Assembly (NCBI GenBank): GCA_027596195.1
Contig: JADGJG010000027.1
Span: 1-64,000 of the forward strand
DNA length: 64,000 nt
Direction of reading: 5' to 3'
DNA from: Podochytrium sp. JEL0797
Lineage: Eukaryota > Chytridiomycota > Chytridiomycetes > Chytridiales > Chytriomycetaceae
Shown here: one piece after another, positions 15,616 through 25,860 of the stretch
How the letters are laid out: the number at the start of each line of letters is the position of its first letter
Numbering within the stretch: the first letter of the stretch is position 1
Made by a program: the position numbers and the translations under genes
Notes under the pieces: model-generated
The model's input: only the letters and a program-made list of their open reading frames with translations
The model's database searches: none
What the model was told of the DNA's origin: nothing

Positions 15616-16186
15616 ATGCAAGAAAGCCAGGAAACCGATCCCAAGGTCATCGAGGCCATCACGGTGTGTGTGTTGTGATGTGATGTGCACGGATCAGCGA
15701 CGCGACCCAGCCATCCATTCGTGCGCTGCGTGGCGCATTAGCGATGCTCGTGTCATCTTCTGCCCCCCAGCCGAGCACCCGCGTGCTGGGACCACCCCCT
15801 CCCAACGCGATACCCCACTCACGGTATCACCACATGCATTGTACCAACAACAACACACTCTCTCACACAGCACGCCCTTGAGGAAAACATTCGCGCTCTG
15901 CAGCTGTCGCGCCTGCAACTTGACGAGGAAATCGCGCTGCTGCCCATCGACATTGCGACTGCCGAATCCATGCTCAAGGCACATTTGCAGCTGATCCACG
16001 ACTACAACAAGGTGTTTTTTGTTTTTGTTTTCATCGGCGTTTTCGATTGCGTGGAATACAGACTCAAAATCACCCCAAAACAAGGCGCGAGACGATGGCC
16101 AGAAGTTGTTTGGGTTGATTGCGGAGCGAACGGGGGAGACGGTTGCGAGTGTTTATGAGCGGTTTGGGATGTGTTTTGACGATTGA
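15616..16186 (+). CDS. SWI5: DNA repair protein Swi5
   Basis: A small coiled-coil protein that, with Sfr1/MEI5, promotes Rad51/Dmc1 recombinase function. Exon 1 (start 15616) encodes MQESQETDPKVIEAIT. Exon 2 starts near 15871 and encodes HALEENIRALQLSRLQLDEE, then the family-typical AHLQLIHDYN. The last exon, from about 16081, encodes ARDDGQKLFGLIAERTG and ends in VYERFGMCFDD with TGA at 16184-16186. The strings LIHDYN...DDGQKL.GLIA and the ending YERFG..DD are diagnostic of Swi5. The total of about 90 residues matches the family size. Two introns of about 190 and 65 nt are inferred from GT/AG and frame continuity. Confidence 0.9.
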
Positions 16187-16340
16187 TGGTTTCCGATTTA
16201 TTTTCATGAGAGATTCTTGAATAATGTATGCAATTTGCTTGGGTAAGGGTGTGTCGAATGCACGTCGCATACTTCACGATTCCCTTCCAGCCTCCCCCAT
16301 TTCCATTTCGAAAAAATTCCTCGTGCTCGAAGCAGATTCG

Positions 16341-16776
16341 ATGAGAACTTCCCTCCTCCTCCTCTCCCTCTGCACAGCCCTCACCTCAGCATCACGCGGA
16401 GCCAGCGGATACCGCGGCCCATATGGGGACGTGCATGCCTCGAGCGAACAGTTTCGAAAAGCGCACCCAAACACGGCCGCCAAAGCCGACGACATTTTCC
16501 TCTTCTTCTCGCTGCACGACTATGACCACAATTCGCACCTGGACGGCCACGAGCTTCGTGAGTTGGTTTCTTTGCGGAGGGTTTATCGCGGTTGATCTGA
16601 TTTGGCCGATAGGGGTGGCGTTTGCTGAATTCGAAACGAAGGAGAAGGGGGTATCGACTCTTGCGGAGGTGGAGAAGCTTGTGGACGCGGCGTTGGAAAA
16701 GGATGATCATAACGGCGATGGGTTGATTTCGTGGACGGAATATCTGCAATCGCAGCAGAATGCGGAATCAAAATAA
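16341..16776 (+). CDS. MCFD2: Secreted EF-hand protein, MCFD2-like
   Basis: The start at 16341 gives a signal peptide (MRTSLLLLSLCTALTSASRG). One intron (about 16559-16610, donor after GHEL, acceptor gatag) joins the two EF-hands. EF-hand 1 reads LHDYDHNSHLDGHEL and EF-hand 2 reads EKDDHNGDGLISWTEYL. Both have the Asp/Asn ligand spacing needed for calcium. The leader, the phrase FFSLHDYD.N..LDG.EL and a length of about 125 residues match MCFD2. MCFD2 pairs with the lectin LMAN1/ERGIC-53 as a cargo receptor between ER and Golgi. A generic secreted EF-hand protein is the alternative, so the exact orthology is moderate. Confidence 0.72.
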
Positions 16777-16892
16777 ACGGAAGGGAAACGCGAATATGCA
16801 ATTACGTGGTGAATCGAACTGATGCAAGCAACGTGGGCTGCAAACGTGGGCCAGAAAAAGGAGACCCTTTCCTGTGGGAACAAATCAAAAAC

Positions 16893-18007
16893 ATGTTCCG
16901 AATTCACCCCTTCCGCGCCACGGCCATTGGCCTCCGACTCGCCTCGAGCGTCGCTAAACCTCCCACGGATACATCCCTCACGGGCAAGATCACGGAATTT
17001 GTTGCCGCCTCGAAAGCAATGGCGTCCTTGTACTACAACGGCACCAAACAGTTGTACCGCAACTCCAAGGAAGCCAGCGCCTTGATTGTTGCCAGGCGGG
17101 GTAGCGAAGCCAAGGGGCTCACACCGGCTTCATGGACGAGGGATCAGTTTCTGATGGTAAATACGAGCCATGCTCGTTTGATTCTCCTTTTTCCCTTTGA
17201 ACCCCAAAACTCATACCCCAAACCCGCATCGGCGACTCCCTGAACGCCAATCTAGGTCCAACAAACCTCCCTCGACATGAAAAAGCTCCCTCCCTTCCTC
17301 ATCCTCGTCCTCATCCTCCCCGAATCCATCCCCTTCATCCTGACCTTCAGTCCCTCCATGATCCCATCCACATGTGTATCCCCCGCACAGAAGCAGACAA
17401 TGTGGACCAAGTTGAAGGAGAAGCGAATCACCGTGGCGGAGGGGTGGGTGCGGGAGTTTGAAAGCCACAAGGGAGCTGCGTTGGGGGAATGGGTAACGAA
17501 GGAGGTTGGGTTGGAAAGGGTGTTGGATCAACCGCAGGGAGTTGTGCATCTTGCGAAACATGCGCCACAGTATTTTGAGGTTGAGAATATGAGTCGGGAG
17601 ATGGTGAAGGGGGTGAACATGGCGTTGGGGTTGACGCATCGCGCGGTGAGAGTGTCGGCGTTGAAGGGGGCTTTGTTGAAGCGGTGGGAGACGGTGGCGG
17701 GGGATGATGCGTATTTAGCGGGAAGGATGGAGGGGGGTGTTGGTATTTCGAGTTTGACGGAGGAGGCGATTTGGGCGGCGGCGGAGATGAGGGGAATGTA
17801 AGTGCTCTTTTGGTTTGTTTGGATTGTTTAGTTCGTTTGTTGACGAAGACTTTTCTTTTTGGCAGTTCGACGGTAGGCAAGACGCGTGTGGAGATTGAAC
17901 GCGAGTTGAAGTTGTGGTTGGAGACGACCATGAACGAGGAGAATGTGCGAGTTCCAGCAGGACTCATGTTCCTTTCCACTCTGATTCGCCAACAGCAAAA
18001 CAAATAA
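16893..18007 (+). CDS. LETM1-domain mitochondrial protein (LETMD1-like)
   Basis: The start at 16893 gives MFRIHPFRATAIGLRLASSV, an Arg-rich, acid-free leader that looks like a mitochondrial presequence. Exon 2, from about 17256, carries a hydrophobic segment followed by the LETM1 ribosome-binding-like domain. Its phrases are KLPPFLILVLILPESIPFIL, SPSMIPSTCVSP, then helical sequence around WVTKEVGLERVLD and NMALGLTHRAVRVSALKGAL. Exon 3, from about 17865, ends in LMFLSTLIRQQQNK. The single membrane segment and the absence of the coiled-coil and EF-hand regions point to a short LETM1-domain protein rather than LETM1/Mdm38 itself. A role in mitochondrial inner-membrane homeostasis follows from the family only. 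Confidence 0.78.
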
Positions 18008-18060
18008 AGTAAACATCTGATGCACCCTTTTTTCTCAGCGAATATTTACGAACAGAAAAA

Positions 18061-18762
18061 CTACATCATGCGTCTCTGCAACAGCTCAGTCAATCCACGC
18101 TCCAAATCCTTCACATCCCTCTCGAGCTTCTCGGAAGCGCGAGCAAGGGCTTTGATTTCGGAAGCAGCCGCGTCTGATTTCTGTTGCAGTTGGGCCGTTT
18201 GGAGGGACAGGTCTTGCATGAGGAACCTTTTGATGGGTTTGCGAGTCAGTTGGGATTCGTTTTGCGGCGTGGAGGGATGGGGTGGGGTGGGGTGGGTGGG
18301 ACCGGAGCAAAAAAGGCTTCCACCCCCATCGTTGGATTTCGCAATAATGGCTCGGACCGCTTTCGATTTCGCACGACTGGATCCACCAATGGCACATAAA
18401 GCCATCTCGTCTCTCCAATTGAAGCACACCCGATTGGACACCCGCATGCAGGCCAGGGCCGGGGGTACAAGAAACGCACCACCACAACAACACACTCACA
18501 TCTTGCCAACCGACTTGTAGGCCACAGTTCCCGCGGGATACTGCATCAGCTCCTTCGCAGCCAACTCGCCAATCTTTCTGTCGCGCTCCTTCGAGTTGAT
18601 TTGTGCGCGCACCGTGTTGAGCTGCCGCGCCGTGTTTTGGTGCTTGCCCTGCGTCTCGATGAAGGCCTGGGTGTTGTGTTAGTACGGTGGGAGAGAGTGA
18701 GTGGGATGTGCTGGTGTGGGGGCACAACGCACCCTCTTGAGTGAATCGTCTGCGGAGGACAT
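18061..18762 (-). CDS. PFD1: Prefoldin subunit 1
   Basis: A beta-type subunit of the hexameric prefoldin chaperone that hands nascent actin and tubulin to the CCT chaperonin in the cytosol. Three exons: MSSADDSLK from 18762; a first helix AFIETQGKHQNTARQLNTV with the central beta-hairpin LMQYPAGTVAYKSVGKM; and a last exon with FLMQDLSLQTAQLQQKSDA and a C-terminal coiled coil (LERDVKDLERGLTELLQ) ending at TAG 18061-18063. The YKSVGKMF..Q hairpin is diagnostic. The spliced length of about 120 residues matches PFDN1. Its start codon is 18 bp from that of LAMTOR4 on the other strand. Confidence 0.92.
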
Positions 18763-18780
18763 GTTTTTTTTCGATACAAA
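18763..18780. promoter_or_regulatory. 18-bp shared 5' region of PFD1 and LAMTOR4
   Basis: The start codons of the divergent PFD1 (18762) and LAMTOR4 (18781) genes are separated by 18 bp, mostly a T/A run. No room exists for a separate promoter, so 5' UTRs and initiation signals must overlap the opposite gene. Confidence 0.5.
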
Positions 18781-19272
18781 ATGGCGGACCCCCAAGCGCT
18801 CCTTGCACTCCTCGCGCCCCAAGCCACAGCACCCGACAGCGGCGCAATGATTCTCAGCGTGCGCGATGGCTCTCTAGTTGCGGTAAGCTACGTGTCGGAT
18901 ACTTCCTACTCTCCCCACCCAAGGGACGCAACAACCCAACACCCCCCCACGCCAGGCCTCCGGAGCCCTTGCTCTCTCTCCCACAAACAAGCAGAAGGTG
19001 GACGAACTCGCGGCACAGCTGTATGGCCTTGTGGTCGATTCGAAGCGGCTGCTGGTTGCCACGCAGTCCGCGGTTTCGGCGGGTGCCGTGCCAAAACCGC
19101 CGCAGGAGAAGCTGAGGCGCTTGGTTGGTGTGTATTCTCGGTTCCACTGTGTCCCTCCTGGTATGGGCAGGCTAACACGCTATTCCGTTTCGCAGTCAAC
19201 TTGGGCAGAAAAGAAGCCATGCTCACGTCGGATCATCAATATGTGTACGTTGTTCTTCGGCCATTGGAGTGA
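18781..19272 (+). CDS. LAMTOR4: Ragulator complex subunit LAMTOR4-like
   Basis: A small roadblock-fold protein. Exon 1 from 18781 encodes MADPQALLALLAPQATAPDS and MILSVRDGSLVA. An intron (about 18882-18956) joins GTTGCG to GCCTCC, giving SLVAASGALALSPTNKQKVD, which aligns with the VLASSGDLE...AISELV part of LAMTOR4. The next part is KVDELAAQLYGLVVDSKRLL up to EKLRRL. After a second intron (about 19121-19195) the exon encodes VNLGRKEAMLTSDHQYVYVV and stops at 19272. Ragulator anchors Rag GTPases and TORC1 on the lysosome or vacuole. Orthology rests on pattern and size, about 105 residues spliced. Confidence 0.7.
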   Translation: MADPQALLALLAPQATAPDSGAMILSVRDGSLVAVSYVSDTSYSPHPRDATTQHPPTPGLRSPCSLSHKQAEGGRTRGTAVWPCGRFEAAAGCHAVRGFGGCRAKTAAGEAEALGWCVFSVPLCPSWYGQANTLFRFAVNLGRKEAMLTSDHQYVYVVLRPLE

Positions 19273-19303
19273 AATCAAAGAATACATTTATTATCGTCGC
19301 CCT

Positions 19304-21878
19304 TTATGCGTCGCGTTCGAACGAATTGAGACTGCCATCGGAATCCTGCCCCGTTTTCCTCACGCTCAGTTTTTTGGACGGCAGTTTTGGCGCGGCGTCC
19401 TTTTCTTTGCGACGCGACGTTTTGGACTCTCGTGAAGTGGGTGGGGATCCTGACGGACTTTTGTGTATCGCTGGTGCAGCCATTTTCTTGATGGGAGGAG
19501 GTGATCTCGAATCATTCGCGCTGCTGAAATCACTGATGCTGCTGCCGCTGCTGCTGTTCTCTCGCGATTTTGGAGCCGGTTTTCCATCCGTTCGACCAGT
19601 GTTGACCCTGCTGGTCGTGCTGGTGGTGGTGGGTTTCTTGCTTTCCGCCACCGCGTCTCGGTCCTGATGAGCCAGAGCCTTAATCGCGCCTCCCAATTTA
19701 CCAAACAACGTGCCCTTTGCGGAGACGGACTCTGATCTCTTCGGGGAAAGCGTGGTATCATGGTGGTCCTCTGAGGTGGTGGGGCCTTTGGAAATTTTGT
19801 CGTGGTTCGTATTCTTGTCCTTGTGGCCGCTTCCTTCTTTCGGGTGCGGCTCGTGCCCCTTTTTGGTGTGTGTGTGGGCTGTTTCGTCGAAACTCGAGAT
19901 GGAAGCCATTGAGTTCAACGAAGAGGAGGAGGAGGTGCGTGGTGCGGAAACGATGCTTTGGCGTCGTTTTGCACCACCACCACCACCACCTTCTCCACCG
20001 CCACCGCCTCTTCCTGGAGCTCCACCACTCGTTGGAACGTTATCAAATATCGAAGCTCGACGACGCGATGTACCAGCAGCGAGGGGATTCGGCTTCGCTG
20101 GTTGCGGCGGGGATGCCGCAGGAGAAGAAAGTGAAGACGACGAAGAGGTGGGTGATGATGGGGGTTTGGGTTTTGGAGTCGTGGTGGTGGTGGCGCTCTC
20201 CAACGCGGACTGCTTGCGTGTTGGTTCCGGTGCGGGTTTCTGTCGTGCAGAGGGTTTCTTGAATGGAGGCGTCGCTGGTTGGTGTAATGAAGGGGTTGTT
20301 GTTGATGAAGAGCGTAAGGGCGGGTCGGTGTTCAATTCGTCCAATGTTGTTGCTGCGGCGGAGGGTTTGTTTTTTTTGAAGGAGAGGAGTGGGGTTTTGG
20401 TGGCGGTACTGGATTTTAAGCCACCGAGACCGCCAAGGCCTGGCGGTGGTTGCGAGTGTATAGAGTGAGTGGTTTTTGCGTGGTGAGTTTCTTTGCGTTC
20501 GAAAGAGTTGAGACTGGATGTTTCATCAGACGAGGAGTTGGTCTCCTTTTTGGGATGCGAGGTTCCTCGCAACAGCGGGTGCGGGGACGCGTGATGTTTT
20601 GGGGTTGGTTTCGATGATGCTGGTGCTGCTGGTTTTTTGGTGGGAGGCGCGTGGGGATGCGGGACGGGACCTGGATGGGATCGCGTTGAGGTGGCGGCTG
20701 GTTTCGGGTGGGAACGTGATTTTTCGAGCTCTTTCAGCGGGGTTTTGTGAGGAACGGATGGTGGCGGAAGGGGCTTATGGTCTTTTTTGTGGGTTGTCGT
20801 TGAGTGAGTTTTTGTGTGGTGGTGTGACGAGGCTGGGGGTGTGGGGGTTGGAGAATGGTTGAGGGTGGGTTGGGGTTGTGGGTCGTCTTGTTTTTGAGGA
20901 GGTGGGGACGCGGTGGGTGGTGTGGGCGATTCGTCTTGGAGGCATTCACGTTCGAAGGAGTTGAGGCTTGTATTGGAATTGGAGGGGGGGAGTTCTAGAG
21001 GGGTGGAGGGTGTTGGGGGGTGTTTTTCCTTCCTTGGAGGACTTGGAGGATTCTCCAAGGGGGTTGCTGAATTTTATGCGTTAAACAAAAGAAAGAGGAT
21101 GATGGAGTTAAATAAAGCACAAACCATCTTGATGATCTTCCAACTCAACTTCACCGCCACCCTCCCGATGCTCGGCCTCCTTGGGAATTTCGCCCTCTCC
21201 GTCCGCTTCCCCTCTCCCAAAATCCACCCCCACATCCGATGCATCCTCCATAAACCCATTATGCTTCTTTGGTTGTCCAGAATCCTTCTCTTTTCCAATA
21301 TCCGCTCCCCGCGCTTTCATCAAAAAGGACTCGTCATCCGCCAGTTCGATTCCCCGCGACACCGCCACCTTCCCCATCGCCTCATTCTCATCTTCTAACC
21401 CACCTCGTACACTCCGTAAATCGCAATTCTCAAAAAACGCGTCCAATGGACTCCAAACGACAACCAGCGTATCTCCATCGCGCAAAATATCGGTCGCGCT
21501 CGACAGATGCAGCAGACTGAACTCGGGGACAGAGTACACGGTGACGCCCCATCCGCCTGGTTCCCTTTTCTCGCGAATGTAATTGAAGCAAAACGAGATG
21601 CCTGCGTCGGTTTGGAGTTGCTTTCTGGCCGTGTGGGTGACAAGATCATGGATTGAGGAGACGGGGGAGGAAGGGAGTTGGGTTGTCACGCGACGCGATG
21701 ATCCTGCGGATTTCCATTTGGTGGTGGACGGCGGTGATGGGGGGTGTTGAGACGACGAGGAGGACGCGTTTTGGATCAAGTGGGAGGTGAGGTCTTCTGT
21801 GCTTGAGGTGCTGTCGCGTGGGTTTGGGGAGGTGGAGGTGGGGAAGCCGAGGAAAACGAGGTTGATTCTCTCTTTCAT
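19304..21878 (-). CDS. Low-complexity Ser/Pro/Lys-rich protein with possible coilin-like N-terminus
   Basis: The start at 21876-21878 (MKERINLVFLGFPTS) leads a globular N-terminal region to about residue 170. It contains SSIHDLVTHTARKQL, EFSLLHLSSATDILRDGDTL and VVVWSPLD. The pattern (R.NL.FLGFP, a DL...A helix, then a DILRDGDTLVV strand) resembles the ubiquitin-like coilin N-terminal domain, but similarity is weak. After an intron near 21105-21060 about 580 residues of Ser/Pro/Thr/Lys low complexity follow. The heptad SLNSFER occurs three times, the last copy almost at the C-terminus (SLNSFERDA), with a degenerate form in SSSSLNSMASISSFDE. No tudor-like C-terminal domain is visible. I cannot assign a function. 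Confidence 0.6.
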
Positions 21879-22028
21879 GTTTGAGGTATCAAAAATTAAA
21901 AACTCTAACGTATTTTTTATTTCTCATTGAGGTTATCAAGAAATAAGAAATCGAAGGAGAGATGCATATGAGGTATTCCTGAAAAAGTGTCCGTGTCCCA
22001 TTGTTCTGCGAGCGGAAGTCACCAAGAT

Positions 22029-22361
22029 TTACTCGACAACCGTCGATTTGACGGCCGAAGGTCTCTTGGACGCGTCGGGCTTGGCGGCAAGCGACGCACG
22101 GGCATCGGGCTTGGCGACGGACGCGCGGATGGCCGAGGGAGACGCGTCGCCGGCAACAGCGGGCTTCGCGACCGACGCGCGGACGGGGGCCACAGCGGCA
22201 GAGGATCTCTTGGAGTCCGAGACGGGGGCCGGGGAAACCTTGGAGCCCGAGGTGGGTCTCGAGGAGATCTTGGCGGCCAGGTTGGCTTGGGAGTTGAGGG
22301 CGGTTTTGGCGGTGTCGTCGACTTGCATTTTGGAGGTGTTTTTGTGGGGTGGGATTTCCAT
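22029..22361 (-). CDS. Small Ala/Ser/Lys-rich protein with RASVAKP repeats
   Basis: A single-exon frame of 110 residues starting MEIPPHKNTSKMQVDDTAK. The second half repeats a unit close to RASVAKP three times (VRASVAKPAVAG, IRASVAKPDA, RASLAAKPDA) and ends KRPSAVKSTVVE. The repeats create regularly spaced R-x-S and K-R-x-S sites. I do not recognise a family. The conserved repeat at protein level favours this frame over the overlapping Pro/Arg-rich frame. It lies between the 5' ends of two divergent genes. Confidence 0.45.
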   Translation of the reverse strand: MEIPPHKNTSKMQVDDTAKTALNSQANLAAKISSRPTSGSKVSPAPVSDSKRSSAAVAPVRASVAKPAVAGDASPSAIRASVAKPDARASLAAKPDASKRPSAVKSTVVE

Positions 22362-22539
22362 GAATAGGCGGCTTTATACGCTGATATCGCCGATTCTAGA
22401 ACAATTGGAACAAAGGGGGGTGGCAAGACAGGATGTGATTGGTGTGTTTCTTGAAGGAGAATAATCAAAATAATTTCTCTTTTTCCACGTGCACTTTTTT
22501 CACGCGAAGAAAACGGAAAACCAAACAAACACTCCAAAA

Positions 22540-25500
22540 ATGGACCCAAACGTGGCACAGCCTGTTGTTGACACGGCACCGCCCCCGACACAGCCACCCA
22601 TCGTCTCGCGCTACAAGGAACATCGCGGTGATTTCCTCGATGCTTCGATCCTCAAAGACGCAGAAAAGGCCAAGCAACTCAAACGGAAGGAGCGTGAAGA
22701 CAAGCAACGACTTCTTGCCCAGATCAAGGAGGACAGGGAGACAAAGGCCATGCGCAGCGGTCCTCGTCTCGCTGCCCCTCCTCCTGCTGTCAGACTCGAC
22801 ACCGCCGCCTCATCCTCGACACCCTCCAACCACTCAACCAACGCAACCATCCAATTCCGTCTGCCCGCCTCCCTCCTCGCAACGCCAAGCTCCCCCGCGA
22901 TCCTCAAACACATCTTCCTCCCCTCAGACCCCGTCTCGTCCCTCTTTGTGCACTTAAGGGGCGCTGTCGCCCGCGTGCCACCTGCCTCAACCGCCGCAAT
23001 CCACCTCGTTTCCTCGTTCCCGACCCGCGTGTTGGAAGAAGGCAGCCCTGAGACGCAAGTCTCGATTCGCGATGCCGGGTTGTGTCCGTCGGCGAGTTTG
23101 AATGTCCTGGTCAAGCCTTTGGGGGTCGAGCCGCGTGAGGCATTTGTTTCGAGTCAGACGCATGCGCCTGTGCGTACTCTGAATCATCCGAATACGGGGG
23201 ATGAGATGGAGGTGGATGAGGAAGAGGGGGATGAGGAAGAGGATGAAGGGGGTGACGATGAAGAACACGAACACAGCGAGGAGGAGGACCAAGACGACAG
23301 CGAGGGGGAGGAGGAACATGATCACGATCACGACCATGACGAGAGTGACGATGACGATGGCGATCACATCATGGGTGGGATGTTTGGTCACGGATTCGGA
23401 CGCGGCCGTGGCGCAAGAGGGGGAGGAGTGGGACACAGGTTGGGGGGTTTTGGGCCTGTTCAACCGCCACCACTTCAGGCTGGTGCAATCGGACGCGGGG
23501 GTGCCGGTGGAATGGGGCGCGGTGGAATGGCAATGGGAGGGTTCGGGCCGCAAAGGGGTGGAATGTTACGTGGAGGGTTTCCAATGCGTGGCCGTGGTGG
23601 CGGGTTTGGTGGTGGAAACCGGTTGGGTGGTGAAGCTCCGTTGCATGCAGCCGTGCAGGAACCTACCCATGTCGAACCGGGGATTGCTCCTGCCATGGGT
23701 GAGCTTATTTGTTGATGCGACATGTCATTATTTATCTAACCTCCAACGCAAAATGAACAGACGCGAGAGCCCTGCGCTTGGCTGCAATCCAAAACCGCGC
23801 CACTGCGCCTCCAATCCCCACACAGAACGCCACACATTCGAAGCCCCACCGCAAACCCCACTCCCCTTCCGCTTTGCTTGAACTGTGCCTTCCTGCCGCC
23901 GTTGCCCTATTGACTCAACACGGCAACAAGCGCCCCCTGAAGCACTGCCAGCTGATGGCACTAAGACGGTTGGGTGCCGATTTGGCGCAAAAAGTGTTGG
24001 AAGCTGCGATTCGGGCCAAAAAAGTGGATCGTGCTTTCATAACGCGATTGGCTGTTTGGTGAGTCCTGTGTGTGTTTTTCGGGTTTCCTTCCGATTTTCG
24101 AAACCTCACTCACACCCAATTCCACCCCGCAGCCCAATTACAACATACACCTTGGACTCCTACAATCTCGCCACCGACTCCCTCCTCGAAACAATCGGAT
24201 TCACTCATTACCTCTCCATCCGCCACATCTCCCTCAAAGGATGCACCCTCCTCACCGACGACAGCATCATCTCCCTCAAACCCTGCCGCAATCTCACCCA
24301 CCTCGACCTCAACTCATGCCGCCTCACAGACGCCGTATTCCAACACCTCCCAACCTTCCAATCCCTCACCAACCTTTCTCTCGCACGCACCAAAATCACA
24401 TCCGCCGGACTCAAACGGTTCTGCGCGGACCCCCGCGTTCCTAGACTCGAAGTGTTGAATCTCACGGGATGTAACAGCATCACGTCCCCGCATACGCTAC
24501 GCGACGTGTCTCCTTTGACGAAAATCAGTTTACACACGTTGAGTCTGCAAGCGTGTGCGATTGAACGAGGGGAGTGGACGGCTGGGGAGACGAGGGAGGA
24601 GATGAGGGAGTTGAAGGTTCTGGATGTTAGTTGGGTGAGAGGAGTGACGGAAGAGTTTTTGTCGTTGGTTTCGGGGTTTTCGGGGCTGCTGGAGTTGGAT
24701 TTGACGGGAAGTGGGGAGAGTACGGTTGTGAGGGAGGAAGAGGGGGAGGAAGTGGTGTTGGTGCAAGGGCTTGCGAGTGGGGCGGGTGGGGTTTTGTCGA
24801 AGGGTGTGAGGGATTTGGTTGTGAGGAGTCAATTGGAGGTGTTGAGGCTACCGCATAAAGGGGATCCTGGGATCGATGTGGTTGTGCGGGCTTTATGTGG
24901 GAGTGGGGTGGGTGTGGGTGTTGGGGCGATGCGGTTGAGGGTGTTGGATTTGGATGGGTTTGGGAGGGTGACGGATTTTGGGGTTGTGTTGGTGGGTTGG
25001 TGGACGGGGTGGTCTGGTTTGTGTTTGTCGTGGACGTGGGGTAATGAGGTTGGGGTTAGGGGGTTGGGGTAGAGGAAGGGGTTGGGGGAATTGTATCTCG
25101 ATCGTGTGAGAGTTGGGGATGCGGTTGTGGAGGCTATTCGAGGTATGTGTGCGTTGTATGTATGTTCGAAAATGGAATTCGAACTTTAATAATATGTATT
25201 CATCGCAGAATTGCCTTTGCTGGAAGTTCTCTCGTTGAGTGAAACCGGTGTGACAAACACGGGAGTCGCGAGACTGAATGCGTGTCGGTTCAAGTTCACG
25301 TTAAAGTCGCTCAATGTGGCCAAGACGGTTGTGACGGCAGAAGGAATCGCGAACGGATTGTTTGGTACGTTGATTTTGTCCCCGTCCTTTTCTTCTATTT
25401 CCGCATGCAGCTTACAGAAATTTCAAAAGCATTCGAACACCTCGTCTCGTTGAATATCGAACGCAGCCGTGTCGTGGATTTGGAAGCGTGTTTGCACGCT

Positions 25501-25641
25501 TTGCAGGCGAATTCCACGCGGAATAGCAAGATGTTGACTGATGCGATTGTGAGTGGGAGTGGGGTGCGGTGGTCTGTGCCTGTTGTTGAGGTTGTGCAGG
25601 AGAGAGAGGAGGAGGATGAGGGAGATGACGGGGGTTGGTGA
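22540..25641 (+). CDS. UBX-domain/leucine-rich-repeat protein, interrupted by an in-frame TAG
   Basis: The start at 22540 (MDPNVAQPVVDTAPPPTQPP) opens an exon with a UBX-adaptor layout. A charged helix (QLKRKEREDKQRLLAQIKED) is followed by a ubiquitin-like UBX domain (ATIQFRLPASLL; HLVSSFPTRVLEEG; AGLCPSASLNVLV). An Asp/Glu/His-rich stretch and an RG/GGM-rich region follow. An intron at about 23700-23759 keeps frame into DARALRLAAIQNRATAPP and a helical segment (LLELCLPAAVALL). The next exon (24132 on) encodes leucine-rich repeats such as NLTHLDLNSCRLTD, SLTNLSLARTKITSAG and LRVLDLDGFGRVTD. The frame is broken by TAG at 25070-25072. It then continues in the same frame through RKGLGELYLDRVRVGD and two more exons with LEVLSLSETGVTNTG to TGA at about 25641. 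The unbroken part (UBX domains usually bind p97/Cdc48) would be about 850 residues, and the stop removes the last ~147. Start and N-terminal half are firm. Whether the UBX and LRR parts form one transcript is inferred from frame. Confidence 0.65.
25070..25072 (+). other. In-frame TAG inside the LRR exon
   Basis: The codon reads TAG between RGLG and RKGLGELYLD. LRR spacing (about 24 residues) is preserved only if this codon is read as an amino acid, as it would be for CAG (Gln). No GT..AG intron that removes the TAG both keeps the frame and keeps the repeat spacing. TAG acts as a normal stop elsewhere (prefoldin 1, the secreted hydrolase), so code reassignment is unlikely. Confidence 0.8.
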
Positions 25642-25860
25642 TCTATGATTCCGGTCTTTTTGCCTTTTGCTATTCTGCAATTATTCTGCAATATTTTTCA
25701 TAACCTGATTGAAGATAAATATACAATGGATGAAAGGAGAATCGCAGAAAACATGTATAATTCTCTTCCATCTTTTCGATCACGGGAATCTGCTCGTTGG
25801 CCAACAGATTCGAGAGAACACAATTAGAGAAAAAGGGTAGATCGCGATTCCGACAAATAC

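Noticed and set aside
22019..22597. 192-codon Pro/Arg-rich minus-strand frame overlapping the RASVAKP protein
   Set aside because: Out of frame with the repeat-bearing reading; composition is a frame shift of the same repeats, and it runs into the upstream UBX start.
25070..25072. TAG read as Gln genome-wide (code change)
   Set aside because: TAG ends prefoldin 1 (18061-18063) and the secreted hydrolase (48264-48266) at family-appropriate or smooth ends, so a general reassignment does not fit.
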